From Diphasiastrum complanatum (taxonomy: Eukaryota > Streptophyta > Lycopodiopsida > Lycopodiales > Lycopodiaceae), in the NCBI GenBank assembly GCA_029204225.1, contig CM055092.1:21105669-21169668 (forward strand): DNA of 64,000 nt, given 5' to 3'. The notes beneath the pieces are model-generated. The model saw only the letters and a list, made by a program, of their open reading frames with translations, did not search any database and was not told the origin of the DNA. The translations under genes and the position numbers were made by a program. This document shows positions 34,700 through 47,317 of the stretch, one piece after another (within the stretch, counting starts at the first letter, position 1; every line of letters begins with the position of its first letter).

Positions 34700-35441
34700 A
34701 AAGAATGATGAAAATAAAGAAGATGGATGAAAGAATTGCTTTTCTTCTCACTACAGGAACCAATCAAGGGTACAGAATCAAATCCTATGTAAGACTTAGC
34801 AAAAAACTGTGAGATAGATCTCACTAGCTTGACAATCTGTCTAAAACAAGATTTGAATCATCAAAAAAGATGAAGTATGGCAAAAGTTATGGTTCTCTAA
34901 ATTTCACACGTGTGAAATATTCCAGAAATGTCAAATTGACTCAAATACAATCTATTTGTATGAAACAATTTGCTTAGAACTTATAGGTTTTGTCTAAATC
35001 ACATATAGATGAGATTGTGTAGCTTCTGGATGATTTTTGTGATCATTCAAGCAATAAATGACATGTGCACACGATTTGCCAAAGGTCTAGGCACCCTACC
35101 TATGACTCTTCAAAAGCTTATAACTTCTGATTGGCTTATCCAACTGTCATGATTCAAATTGCATCAGATTCTACCATTTCTAGCTTTCTAGTAGGCTAAT
35201 TTGCTTGAAATTTGGATCTGAGGTGAGAGAGAACCACTAATCTAAAAATGGGCGGATTTCACACGTGCCAGCACCTGAAATTCCATACAGTACCTGATCT
35301 GGCCCATTCAATGTGGTTTGAAGCTCAGAATCACAAGAAAACTGCAAACTAGCTAGAAGGTAGAATCCAGACAATTCCTAGCTTGAAATCTGATCAGATC
35401 TACAAACTTTTTGATTAGATTTGCTTGTAAAACTTAGGTAG
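34700..35441 (-). promoter_or_regulatory. Copia-3 leader with perfect palindrome
   Basis: Leader containing ATTTCACACGTGTGAAAT at 34901-34918, an exact 18-bp palindrome around CACGTG, and a half-conserved TTTCACACGTGCC near 35257. Confidence 0.55.
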
Positions 35442-35453
35442 GCTCTGATACCA
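35442..35453 (-). other. Primer binding site of copia-3
   Basis: TGGTATCAGAGC on the minus strand directly inside the 5' LTR. Confidence 0.93.
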
Positions 35454-36066
35454 TGCTGAATTCACACGTGTGGGATGCCCTACACATGTATTTTTTATCT
35501 CCTAAGCACAATAACACCATAAAGATCAGACTAGCATTGGTTGTCAATAGGAAAGCTGATCATACAAGCAATATTATTGTGTTACAAGCAAAATCTGTCA
35601 ACAAAACATAAGGCAAAGCATCATAATTGCCTCTACTCGACTAGAGAGAGAAAATAGAAGGTACAAAACTCGTGGAGAGAGAGAGGGCACAAAGAGCTTG
35701 TCTCCAAATTTGCATTACACACAAATTTCATCATTTTCTCATTGAGAGTACATCACATATATATAGATCCATGGACTCTTCTCCTACTTTGAGTTGAATT
35801 GGAGTTGTGGATCCACCTCTCAAGCTATCTAGACTTATCCAAGCCACCTCACTATGTCTAATTGTGCCACATAGTCTTTTCATGCATTAAATGTGGCATG
35901 TAAAGTACAAATGTCAATTCCTATGGTAGCTCGAGTTTCTACTTCTACCTACCTTGAATATTTTATTCTAAGATGGATCTTTACTAAGCCAAAAGAGCTC
36001 AATTCATCTTTGGCATTTTTAGGACCCATACTCACAACATTAGATAGATTTTTCAATATTTTGACA
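35454..36066 (-). repeat. 5' LTR of copia-3
   Basis: 613 bp, TGCTGAATTCACACG ... TTTTGACA on the plus strand. Partner of 30647-31253. Confidence 0.9.
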
Positions 36067-38160
36067 GCTCAGTGGCGGCAAACACTTCTGGTTCTGATCC
36101 TATGGGTGGTTCCGTCCACACAGGCACCCTCCAGAACACCAACTCCCTCATTTGCTCTCGCACTCTCACCAACACCTCAACCATTTACTACCATCTCCAC
36201 ACTGTCACTCACTCTCAACACGGGCTTCGATTTCACACTTCCGCAAAAGCCCTCACCTATACAAATCTCCACCCTATTTGACTCTATAGTCAACGTAGAT
36301 GATTTTGCATTACAATTACTAACCGAACTTCCATCAACCACCGTCACGACTAACCCAATCCATCCATCTCCGCCACGTAGTATCTCCCTACCCATCCTCC
36401 CTCAATCACCTCCATCTGACTTTCATTCATCTCCATCTAACCATGTTCATGATTTTCTAACCTTTAACCCAATACCATATCCTAACTACACACGCACCCT
36501 CCCTGACATTGGCCCTTGGGAGCAGTTATCCCTTGCAGCCCAAAAAATGGTTTGGTTGGTAAATGAGCTCCAATACAATCTATTCGGCACCCTGGGGGGA
36601 CAATATACTATGTGGCAATTCGACGATGGTGCTATGGCGGACCTTCAGAAAGAAAAAACAAGGCTGGAGGAGGAAAACAAGCAATAGCAGTTGCATATTC
36701 AAAACCTCACCAATTATAATCAACAACAGTAGCAGATGCTACTCCACCTCCAGAATCAACTCCAACTGAAGGTATCCAATATGCAGAATACCATGAATAA
36801 CCTTAAAGCCAAAAGGGATGAGGCCGTAGCAGATGCACAAGCCACACGTTCTGCTATGAAGGAACAATTGGAATTGGTGGACTTCAATGAATTTTCACCA
36901 CCAGCTATTCCTGAGGGAACTCCCATTCCAGTGGTGGCTTATCAAACGCTAGCCCAAAAGTTGAAAGCCACGACAGAGCAGCACACAAAATTACAACAAT
37001 CATACCTTGCTTCTGTCGAGGCCCTAAACCAGCACATTGCCACCCTGGAAGAACAGTTAAAGACAACTATCTAGTCGACGCCGTCTGTCCATGCAGAGCA
37101 CGCCCAGTTCCATGATTCGGGGCACCACTTTGATGGACCAGATGGTGGAGATGGAGCAGGATTTTAGTAGCCTTCTCCTGCTACTCAAAGCTCCTCATTT
37201 CAAGGCCAACCCCTGGGGCAAGGAGCTCAAGCACCAACCAATCCATCAGGCTCTGGTGGTACTAGCTCCCAACATTATCTTTTTCCTTCCACCACTTCTA
37301 ACCCTCTCGACACCACTAACACCCCATTCATTCAACACCAATCCAGAATCACAAAGAATTGCTGATGCTAACCCTTCCCCTCCTCTCTCTCCTAAACCTG
37401 ACCCCCAACTTCAATATGAGATTGCCTCTAAAGCACCAACCATCCGGCACAGAGTCACGCCCATAGAACCAAACAAGGAGTTGCGTGTCTCTCAAGAGTT
37501 TGCCAAGAAATATCCAACGACAAAAGAGTGAGGTGGCTACATATTGCCAGATTTGGGCCAGAGTCAAACACATAAAGAAGTAGTCAAACTCTTGGATCCA
37601 CAACCTCTCTGGCACCATTAGCTCTTCCTAAAAAGTAAGACCTCGATGGCACGGTATATCGAAGTTCCCTCCTACATGCGCATAGATCCTTATTACTATC
37701 CAGTAGTGAGGTGAGAACCGTTTCCTGCCACAAGGTCAAGAATAAGATATTTTGGCCCAAGCTCACAGGCGTCGATACCGGCAACTTAGCCGAAGACATG
37801 GTCACCAACTGCCATGTATTCTTCCAGAAGCACCATGGCAACCCTGATCGCGATGTCAGATATTTTGTGGACAATTGTGACCTGGTAGCATTTCTAGCAG
37901 AATTCAAGGACTTTTGGGATCGAGGGCTACCCCCAATCGCCCTTGATATCAATAAACCACTATGAATGCAAGAAGACCACATCAGCGCACTGCACTAACT
38001 TCGGCCCTGCACGTTGATATGGTGGAGCTATGAAAAACTCATAACTTTCTACAGGGTATGCTCCATTATTACAAAGCCATGCCCTTCCTGACCAAACTAC
38101 GGTGGCAAATGATGGAGGGCATCGGCACTACAATCTACCACTCCCGACAGCAAGACTCTC
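36067..38160 (+). pseudogene. Unidentified Pro-rich/coiled-coil ORF remnant
   Basis: Plus-strand coding-like sequence lies between copia-3 and copia-4. It begins with a Ser/Thr/Pro-rich part (36070-36480), then a conserved-looking WEQLSLAAQKMVWLVNELQ segment. Next comes a long heptad-like coiled coil (36640-37074; LQKEKTRLEEEN, then LKATTEQHTKLQQS), a second low-complexity part (37090-37500) and a C-terminal block (37711-37965; WPKLTGVDTGNLAEDM, FFQKHHGNPDRDVRYFVDNC). Stops and frame changes interrupt it about every 300-800 bp. The layout recalls a Gag-like or structural protein of a mobile element, but I recognise no family. Confidence 0.4.
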
Positions 38161-38164
38161 GCAC

Positions 38165-41100
38165 AGTGTGCTCCATAGGTGTATCTATGACTTTACAATT
38201 CTCCATATGAAATTTTCTGAGCTTGGAAAGTGCATATTTTCTTTGGCTTATAAATGCATGACCTTTTCAAAAATCTATTTCAAGGCCTAGAATATAGTGA
38301 GGAACTCCTAAGCCCTGCATTTTAAACTCAGTACCAAGTGCATGCTTAGTTTCTTCAACTAACTTCTCATTGTTTCCACAAAGAATGATATCATCTACGT
38401 AGATGAGAAGAATAATTACAAAGTTATCTACAAACTTATAATACAGAGAAGGATCATATTCACTTAGACAAAATCTGAGCGATATGAGATAAGAATTGAG
38501 CCTTGCATACCAAGACCTTGGTGCCTGTTTCAGTCCATACAGACTTTTGAACAAAAGACAAACTTTTGATTCATCAACTTTCTTCACAAAACCTGGAGGT
38601 TGCTCCATATAAATCTCCTCCTCAAGGTAACCATTGAGAAATGCATTAGAAACATCAAACTGGAACATACTCCATTTGTGAAAACATGCAAGAGAGATGA
38701 GTATTCGAATTGTTACTATCTTTGCAACTGGTGCAAAGGTATCTTCATAATCAAGACCTTTAATTTGAGAGTAGCCTTTAGCACAAAGTCTTGCTTTATA
38801 CTTATTGATAGATCCATCATGATTATACTTGATTCTGAATACCCACTTACATCGGATCACATGCATGTTGTTTGGTGGCTCCACAAGTTCCCATGTGTTA
38901 TTTGACATCAAGGCTTCAAACTCTTTGGTCATTGCTTCAACCCACTCCTTGGATTGAAAAGCTTCTTGAAACATCCTTAGGCTCTTCATCTGATATAAAA
39001 AGTGCGTGATAGGAAGTTTCACCTTCCACTTGCCTTCCTTCTTCATCATATGCGAGCCTCCTTGGCTCAGATCTTGCTCGTGTAGATCTTCTTGGTGTGG
39101 TAGCTTGAATCTGCTCCTCCTCAAGCCTCGGCCTCACCTCTTCTTGAACAGCATCAAGATTGATGATTGATCTTGCATGAGTCTCTTTGATCTGAACATC
39201 ATCCAAGTTAAATTTCTGATCTTCATGGAAGACCACATCTCTACTAACAACATTTTTGTCAGTAGAGGGCAAATAAATCTTGTATGCTTTTTTAGTAGAT
39301 GCATAACCTTCAAAAATTCCTTTTGCTGCACTAGGATCTTCCTTCTTCCTAGTTTCTAGAGGTACATGCACAAAGCATACACAGCCAAAAATCCTTAGAT
39401 GATCTACCTTAGGCTTTTTCTTATACAACATCTCAAATGGTGTCTTTCCTCCTATTGCAAGATTTGGAAGCCTATTACAAAGATAGTTTGCACATGCAAC
39501 TGCCTCTCCCCAAAATTCTTTAGGCAGAGAAGCTTACAGTCTAATGGCTTTTGCACATTCACACAAAGTTCTATTTTTTCTCTCAGCAACTCCATTTTGC
39601 TGAGGAGTATATGAACAAGAGAACTCTCTTTGAATACCCTCTCTCTCAAAAAAGTCTTTAAACTTATTGGAAGCGTATTCCCCTCCACTATCACTTCTTA
39701 AAGCTTTTATCTTGAAAGGAAACTGCTTGTCTACATAAGCTTTTAAAGTAAGAAAAACATCATAAACCATGGCTTTTGAAGACAACATATACATCCAAGA
39801 ATGTCTTGTATAATCATCTACAAAAGAGACAAAGCAGTTGGCTCCTCCTTTGCTCTTAGTTGATGAGAAATGAACATCTGAGTGTACAAGTTCAAATGGT
39901 TGCTTTGTCTTGATACTTGATCTAAGAAAAGGCCTTTTGTGTGACTTTGCCAGCACACAAGCTTCACAAGGTAGAAGCTCCTTTGACAGTGTCTTTGGTA
40001 GACCAACGACTTTTTCTTCTTTGACTATAGATTGCATGGCTTTGAAATTGGGATGACCTAATCTCTTATGTCACAGATCCTCCTGTAGAACCTTGGTCTC
40101 GTAAGCAATATTTGAAATGTTAGCACTCTCCCTAGAATCTAGTTTGTACAACTTACCAATTCTAGATCCTCTAGCAATAACTTCATTTTTTCTTGAGATT
40201 ATACACTTGTCAACTTGAAACTTGACATCCAATCCACTATCAAACAACTGTCCTACACTAATGAGATTCTTAGTCAATTTAGGTACATACAGTACATCAT
40301 GTAAGCAAAAAGATTTTTATGATGATGCACGTAATGGAATGCTACCTATTCTTTCAATCCTATACTCTACATCATTAGCAGTATAGATTGATCTTTTTGC
40401 ACCTAGATATGGCATGAGATTAGTGAAAGAGTTTCTAGAACTAGACATGTGGGAACTAGCCCCACTATCCATCCACCAGACTTCTTCATTCTTAAAAGGA
40501 AAAGATGAAAAAGTAGACATCATTAATGAATTCTCTCTTTCACTCTCTACACCCTCACACTCATCCTCATTAGTAAGGTTAGCTTGCTTAGATTGGTTCT
40601 TTTTCTTGAAACAGTTTGATACATAATGTCCTTTCTTTCCATAGAAAAAACACTTGATCTTTGACAACTTCTTCTTGCCACTGGATGTTGCACCTTGTGA
40701 GGACTGATCCTCACCACCTTCTTTGGCTTTGTCCTTCTTGAAGTGTTGTTTTCCTTTGCCCTTGCCTCTTGACTTGTCTTTGATGAAGAGTGCTTTGTCA
40801 TCTCCACCATCTTTCAATGAAAGTCTGTTGATCCTCAACATCTTGTTCTCTTGCCTGCTTTCTTCAGCAATGAGAACACCTTGCAGTGTCTCCAAGGATG
40901 GAAGAACCTCTCTGACAGCATAAGTCTGCACAATATTGTCATACTCATCTCTAAGTCCATTTAGGACTACTTGAACAAGTTCAGTGTTCTTAAGAGCATC
41001 ACTAATACCAGCTAACTCTTGATGAAGATCCTTAACTCTCATGACATATGATGAAACACTCTCATCTACTCTCTGATAACTTAGAAATATTTGGTTTCTA

Positions 41101-41420
41101 AGTGTAAGAAATCTAGAAGTATTTTTGATTTCATAGATTGTTTTTAGAGTATCCCAAGCTTCCTTGGAAGTGGTGCATGTACTGATCTCTCTTAACACTT
41201 CATTGGTAACATTCATTTTTATAAAATGAAAGGCAATTATGGTTCTTTTGTGGAATGTTGTAGCTTCATTAGGTGTAGCAGGTTCTTCTTCAGCTCCACT
41301 CACAATATCCATTACATCCTGTAGAATCAACAATGATTCCATTCTGATCTTCCACATTGCATAATTGGAAGATGTTAATCTCTCACTGTGCTCTAAGAAA
41401 TGTGAATCAGATGAAGACAT
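38165..41420 (-). pseudogene. Copia-4 gag-pol, truncated
   Basis: Gag opens at 41420 (MSSSDSHFLEHSERL) and stays open for 367 codons through a CFFYGKKGHYVSNC knuckle (second Cys is Tyr) and the protease WWMDSGASSHM. The integrase zinc region has TGA in place of Trp in the LWHKRLGHPN motif. The integrase core (39534-40037) keeps the HSDVH and RSDSGGEYASN motifs and SYTPQQNGVAERKN. Reverse transcriptase (38267-39124) has YVDDIIL. Coding ends in the early RNase H linker (TPMEHT). A few stops and frameshifts only, so decay is moderate. Confidence 0.9.
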
Positions 41421-42175
41421 CTTCTTGGTGAGAAATTCTAGTAATGATAAAAAATGGAGTTGAAAGGATGTTGCTTGCTATCTCAATCTAGGATCTAACA
41501 CAGATGTTGATCCATCCTACGAAATCTAGCAATAGATGTGAGAACAAATTCTCAATACAGAAAATCAATCTATCTTGAATTTGGATCTTGCTTCAGTCAC
41601 AAAAGAAGAAGCACATGCAAGCAAGAAGTCTATCTCTCCCATGAGTTTCAATGTACTGATAAACTCTCTAGGAAATTACTTTCAACTCAAACACAGTAAT
41701 ATGTGTGAAATGAGAAGTCTAAGGCCTCAAAACACTCCTATCCAATCGTACTTGATTGATAGTGAAAATTGATGAAAATGGTGAAAAAGACATGTGTGCT
41801 CACTTTGGCATATCCCACAAGTTGAGTACCCTCTCAAACTCTCTGATTGCTTAAAACTCTTCTTAAAACAAATCACATTGATCTAGAAACAATAGCAACA
41901 CATTCTATTCTCTAATACCTATCCAACAAGCTATAGAACATCAAATTTGGATCATTCCTTAAGAAGTAGCATTCATTAATGAGGGCTGATTTCACACGTG
42001 TGAGCTCTCTGTCCGTACAGAGCTCCACTGGATCAGATCAGCCTTGATTTGACCCACTTATGGTCCACAGATTGCTTGTTTCTCAGGAGTTTGAATCCTT
42101 CTCCAAAATTCGAGTTCCTGCAAGCAAAAACACTGATGATCTGATGTATACACCCTCACCTCTTCAAAGCATGAA
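41421..42175 (-). other. Copia-4 leader
   Basis: Untranslated leader with GATTTCACACGTGTGAGC near 41988 followed by TGTCCGTACAGAGCTCC, another copy of the copia palindrome with its GTACGG-type companion. Confidence 0.6.
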
Positions 42176-42187
42176 GCTCTGATACCA
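42176..42187 (-). other. Primer binding site of copia-4
   Basis: TGGTATCAGAGC on the minus strand, adjacent to the LTR start at 42188. Confidence 0.92.
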
Positions 42188-42794
42188 TGTGAAGTTTTTA
42201 GCACATACCACACACCCTACAAGATCTTACTGAAGTGTTGTGATTGCACACGATTGATCAAAGAACAGTATGCTTGAAAAATCTAAGGCAAGAGCACAAT
42301 GGCATACATCTGATGAAAAAATCTAACTCTTCACTATGAGAAATAAATGTCAGAAATAATTCTAAGTGTTCAGTATGGGAAAAAGAGGCTGCTCTCGGGT
42401 AGAGAGAGAAAAACATACATAGAAAACTCGGGTAGAGAGAGAATGAGTCCAAAACACCAAAATCTTAATATTTACAATATGGCAAAACATGCCCAGCTTT
42501 CCCTACATGAGAGAGACTCAAATTCCTATAGTGGACTTGCATGGAAAGTCCACTTAACTGAACTAATTCACCTACCAGAGATCCACATGTGTAACTGCAT
42601 GCATGTATGGTGCATGTACTGCAGTCAACTCATAAAATTTCCTAGACATGTGTAGATCACAGAAACTACTTTGCATGTTGCTTGCATGCATACAGTAAGA
42701 CTTTGCATGCTATCTAAACATCTGCATGTCATCATAATTGAACCTATCTAACTCAAATCCGAGCTACACTAGAAGGATATGTGCTCAATTCACA
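42188..42794 (-). repeat. 5' LTR of copia-4
   Basis: Starts TGTGAAGTTTTTAGC and probably ends CTCAATTCACA, giving about 607 bp with TG/CA ends. The right end is inferred because no partner LTR exists in the window. Two GGGTAGAGAGAGAA units lie at 42398 and 42430. Confidence 0.65.
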
Positions 42795-42857
42795 CTCCTT
42801 ATATGCACAACATGAAATCTAGTGGAAATTGTCATGGACATGACCCCAAACTTGAGA

Positions 42858-44230
42858 TAGGAAGATAATATTTTAATAATCTTCACAAAAAGGACATATA
42901 TAACCCCTTCTGCCGAGAATGCAGATACGGGAATTGCTACAAGAATTGCCCATTCAAACCTGAAACCAGTGTGCCTTTGAATTTGATCTCGGTACAACCA
43001 ATAGTAGTTTCTGGAAGGATGCCACCGAAAAACACCATTTCCCATGTTCTAGTGCTAGTGGTCATGTGAGCACAGAAACGGAAGGAAGTGGCTCCATCAC
43101 CACCACCCTCATCAGTATCAATGGCAGATGATCAACCCATATTCGAATGTGAGGGAAGAAGGAAGACAATATCAAAAAATCCGCCATTGGGTGCAGAAAG
43201 CACAAGCCGGGAAAGGTCCACGAGCAAGAGAAATCCCCGCAGAGCCTCACATTACTGAAGAACCAACACCACCAATGGGCTCACCATTGCAAACGGATCA
43301 AAATAATTGTTTGCACCATCATGAACCACCCTTCCACATGGGAGAGACCGAAGTTCACGAGATGAACAAGGAGGAATACAACTATGTTGATACAAAAAGA
43401 AAAAAGAAAGTTTTGAATTCCTTGAAGTCAATTTGAATGGAACCAGACACAACATCATCATCCTCACAGATGACTGAAAACCCGAAGATTACTAGTGGCG
43501 CCAAGATCAATATGCTGAAGGAGAAATCCTGGTGAATGCCAGTTCACGAGATGTCAAAGACCTTCAAGAATTATACCTTAGATGATGCCACAAGCACAGA
43601 GAGAACCTAATCAAAATTAGGAACCAACAAAACAAATCTTTGAAGGGCCTACGCGAACGAAACCCATGAACTTAGCTGAGCCAGGCGAAGAAAAAAAACT
43701 TGTCTATGTGGGAGAACAATTGACACCCACTAAATTCACACGACTACACAGCCTGTTGGTGGAATACAAAGATTGCTTCACATGGATGTACAAAGATCTA
43801 AAGAGTATACCACCAACCATAGTCTAGCACACCATATCCTTAGTGGATGGTGTAGTCCCCAAGGTAAGCAGATATTATCGCTGCAATCCTAACTACACAA
43901 AGCTGATCAAACAGGAGTTGTAGAAGCTACTAGACGCCGATTTCATTTATGAAATTGAACATACAGAATGGGTGTCACCTATAGTTATAGTCCCAAGAAT
44001 AAGAACAAAATACAGATCTGTGTGAATCTGAAGACACTAAACGCAGTCACAAAGAAAAATCATTTTCTCTTACGCAATTGTTTCAGATTTTTGCATGCAA
44101 ATTACGAATGGCGCCATCAAGGAAGCCATGCTCCTCAATCAACTCTGTGTTTCTATTCAACGAGACAGATGATAATGAATTATAGGTGCCAAGAAAATAA
44201 TCAAAAAACTCTTGGGTTTTGATGCATTCA
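42858..44230 (+). pseudogene. Gypsy Cys-finger and reverse transcriptase remnant
   Basis: Around 42905-42955 the reading PFCRECRYGNCYKNCP is a Cys-rich finger shared with 24.9 kb. After a frameshifted linker, 43640-44230 encodes the start of a Ty3/gypsy reverse transcriptase: LLVEYKDCFTWMYKDL, IPP.IV.H.I.L, SRYYRCNPNYTKLIKQEL, then WVSPIVIVP and K.K..ICVNLKTLNAVTKKNHF. Several stops and frame changes are present, and everything after the fingers region is missing. Confidence 0.75.
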
Positions 44231-44239
44231 TCATCAAGA

Positions 44240-45559
44240 GGAGCATTTCGAAAAAGAAAAATGTCAGAACTATCATTTTGATCTTATTGGAAGGCCAGAA
44301 TTTTAGATTTCAGAATATCATCAAGAGGAAAATATATTTTTGAAATTCTAGTCCAACATGTATATATGCATTCAGAGATAAAAGTGCAAGGATTCAACCG
44401 TCAAGATCACAAAAAAAACAACTACGAGTATTGATATTTTTGATACTTTGATTTTTGTCATTCATAAATATCTAATAGTGACTTGCCAATCTGATCATTT
44501 TTCTCTTGCAGATTCATATCCATCCAACATAAATGAATGAGATTCGAGTGGATCTTTAGCAAGTGTGTTAGATGTTATTTACACTGATATTGGACAGCTG
44601 CAATATCGAGGTAGAACTGCAAAAGATCTAGCTGATAGTGAGATCTTTTTTTATGAATCAATGTACATTCTTGATACAAAAGAAAATTTTGGACAAATAG
44701 GACCAATTCCATTACCTAGTTTTGAAAGTGATGAATGGATTGCACCAGATGCTACAGTTTCAGAATTATTTTGTTGCAAAATATATAATGATGTAAAAAA
44801 TTCATTAAAAATAAACACGAGATCAAAACAGTCAAATTGAGTTGGTTTATTTTCTTGAATATGTTTGTGGATTTCTTTTCAAGTGTCAATGTACACAAAA
44901 CCCCAACGATGTTCGTATGAAAAAATTTATCAGATAGTTTATTATCTGAACTTATGGATGAAGGCTGGGACAATAGATCAGATGGAGAAATAAATGCAGA
45001 ATTAAAATGTCTTCCATGTGTTTTCGTTATCAAATTGAAAAACAAATGTTGAGTTTATTTTTTCATTACCAAAGATGGAAAAAAAATAAAGGTAAATGGG
45101 TGCCACTTGATCAAGACTTGGAAGCCAGTGGACATTCAAAACAAAAATTTATTGAATATATATATAATGATACCTTTTTGACGTGTGTTGAGGTGGAAGA
45201 AGATTGGTCTAAACTACATCAGGCGAGAACTATTGCTCCTACAAGATGATGTACTTTCAGACTTCAGATTCATTTTCAATGGTAAACTCGTAAGTAACTA
45301 TAAACACTCGATCTTTTATGAATAGTTTCAATCAAAACTTTCTAATACAATCTCTGTACTAATTGTAACTAACTTTGAATTAGTTTTATATAGGTACATA
45401 AAAGACATGAGCTCGAGATCAAATGCAGAGATATTGGCGAAACAATCCAGCTTATGGAAGAACATTGAGATTCATTATCAACAAATACATGCCAATCATC
45501 ATGTCTTTTTATCAATAAAAAAAATTGCATTCCAAAATTACACTATGGACACAACTTGA
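44240..45559 (+). pseudogene. Gene A of the 44-50 kb cluster, unidentified, spliced
   Basis: Three coding blocks joined by plausible introns: block 1 to about 44427, acceptor TTCTCTTGCAG at 44501-44511, block 2 (44512-45281), donor GTAAAC at 45282, acceptor ATATAG ending 45393, block 3 (45394-45559, stop TGA). Blocks 2 and 3 join in frame through a split Trp codon. Readable stretches include IYTDIGQLQYRGRTAKDLAD, GKWVPLDQDLEASGHSKQKF and KQSSLWKNIEIHYQQIHA. At least three in-frame stops and one or two frameshifts show decay. No known domain recognised. Ends about 108 bp from the end of gene B, tail to tail. Confidence 0.5.
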
Positions 45560-45667
45560 TTGTAAGAATCTATATTGATATCAATAAAAAAAACCCCCTA
45601 AACGTGTTGTTTACATGTAAAATGATTGTATTTTTTTTTTTATGTATCTCTATTTACAAATAGATCT
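45560..45667. other. Intergenic segment between genes A and B
   Basis: 108 bp between the two opposing stop codons, containing a poly-T run and AATAAAAAAAAC-like sequence at 45582 that could serve 3'-end formation. Confidence 0.4.
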
Positions 45668-47317
45668 CTATTCAATCAATTTTTCTATATTTTCTTTATC
45701 AATATTAGGAACTGATAAGGGAACAGCTCCTTCTATAATCTCGCCCTCCTCTGTTTTGGGAAGGGCCTCAATGCCTTTTAAGACGAGGACTCTCTGCTAT
45801 AATATTGCCTTCCTCTGTATTAGGAAAGACTTTTATTCCTTTTTGATCATATAAAATAAGATCTGCAACCTGAACAACCTGAAAGGCTGTTAAGACAGGA
45901 GCAGCTTCCTTTTGAGGGCCCTCGATCCCAGATGCAACGCTTACACCGTACTGGGCATAGGCTTTGATCAACTCTTGTCAAAATCTATATACATCATCAG
46001 GAGTATACGGCTCAAGAGTGAACTGTCATCACAAAACACGAGAATCAGCAAATTACAAGCAATGATAGTGAAAAAATATGAATCAGAATGAAAGGAACTA
46101 CAAATGAAATGAATATTACCTTTTCAATATCTACATCCACTTGTAAATTATACTACTCAAAAAATAACTTCGTATTGTACAGGACAAATCATGCACAACT
46201 AAAAGCGTCGTTTTGCTATAAACACCGCATATATAGAACAAAAATTAGTAATATTATGATAGAAATTTTATTTATGCTATGATGATAGATTGAATAAAAA
46301 AAGAAATACATACATATCAGAGATAAATTGAATATACCCTGAGAGATCTAATGGTTATCTCTCCAATTGAAGTTGTCATTGTCGGTATTTTTTGAACGAC
46401 ATCATGAAGTAGAGAATCAAATTCTCTATGTGTATTTACAGCTGAGTTTAATTTTACACATAGAAAATTTGATACTCCCTACTTATTTATCTTTATAGAA
46501 ACAATATTCAAGCTCCAATGCCGACTGCAACAACCAAAATACAAATATCGATAAATCTATATTTATGAAATAATTTCTTACTTATTAAAGCAATGAGTAA
46601 ACTGAAGTGGAAACAATATTTACAGATTTCTCTATTATTTTGTCGAGCTCCTCTTGGGTAATCAACACTTTTGGTGAAGAAACCTGTTGAGGAGCTGGAC
46701 GAATAACAAGAGAGAAAGAGGTGAAGATTCTCGATCTGAGTCAGATTCTCTAGCATCTGGCTCAAAACTCAGGAAGATACGGGGTCTCTTGGCTGGGATA
46801 ACTCTAGGAGGAAGGGAAGCAGCTGGCCTTCGAGATCCAGCCTTCTTGGGGACAGGCTGCTTCCTCTTCTTCCTAGAGGTAGTTGGCAAGTCGGTTCTAT
46901 CCAGAGGCAGGTCTCTAGAGGTGCTGGTATTATCACATGCAGACTAGAATGTCGGTCCCGATTCCTTCTGAGAATGACAAAATCCTTTGGCATGATGGTG
47001 ACATGCTTATCATGCACTGCCAATAGACAAGTATTCTAAAAAAATTGAGACAAAAAATCTTCTGCAGCACCCTGTAAGGCCTACATGGCTGTCACGACAA
47101 AACAAACATTTAGCCCAAGTTATAGAGTGATATTCCTTACATATCGGCCAAAAGGAGCTCTAGGTATCAACAATTCAGCTGATCTTTGGAGTTTTCTAAA
47201 CTCTCTTAACCAGACCTGCTTCCTGCCACGTCTACGGCCAATACCAGGGAGAACACGGGAATGGAATGGCTATACAATGGTTATGGCATGGGCAGTGGAT
47301 TTGGTCCTGACCATCAT
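45668..47317 (-). pseudogene. Gene B: histone H3-fold protein with long C-terminal extension
   Basis: From ATG at 47317 or 47314 the minus strand reads MVRTKSTAHA, close to the H3 N-terminus, then LREFRKLQRSAELLIPRAPF (alpha-N, alpha-1), NIT..LGLNVCFVVTAM.ALQ (loop 1 and alpha-2; same length as canonical H3) and, after a 1-nt frameshift, AVHDKHVTIMPKDF (loop 2, alpha-3). The reading continues past the normal H3 end into a basic Pro/Ser-rich tail (SRKKRKQPVPKKAGSRRPAA, a likely nuclear signal). It then passes through a helix-like ITQEELDKIIEKS and three further exon-like blocks (46524-46338, 46215-46120, 46022-45668) bounded by GT/AG sites. The last ends with a TEEG(N/E)II repeat. At least seven stops, several at likely Trp or Gln codons, make this copy non-functional. 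Loop 1 gives no support for a CENH3. Confidence 0.7.

Larger units (their letters stand above)
30647..36066 (-). mobile_element. Rearranged copia element (copia-3)
   Basis: Minus-strand element with LTRs 30647-31253 and 35454-36066, primer binding site 35442-35453, and a gag-pol whose integrase core is replaced by a 399-bp LTR-like segment (33182-33580). The bases flanking the element (GTCTA left, GCTCA right) do not match, so the ends were altered after insertion. LTR differences are about 2-3 percent by eye. Confidence 0.88.
38165..42794 (-). mobile_element. 5'-preserved, 3'-truncated copia element (copia-4)
   Basis: Minus-strand element retaining 5' LTR (about 42188-42794), primer binding site, gag, protease, integrase and reverse transcriptase. 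RNase H and the 3' LTR are missing, with the break at about 38163 against the unidentified coiled-coil sequence. No target duplication can be tested. Confidence 0.88.

Noticed and set aside
35893-36687. A continuous 264-codon ORF starting in the copia-3 LTR
   Set aside because: The start codon and first roughly 60 codons are LTR sequence by chance open; only the part after 36067 belongs to the coding remnant.
45668-47317. Functional centromeric histone CENH3
   Set aside because: Loop 1 has canonical H3 length, there are many stops, and nothing centromeric is visible, so neither function nor CENH3 identity is supported.
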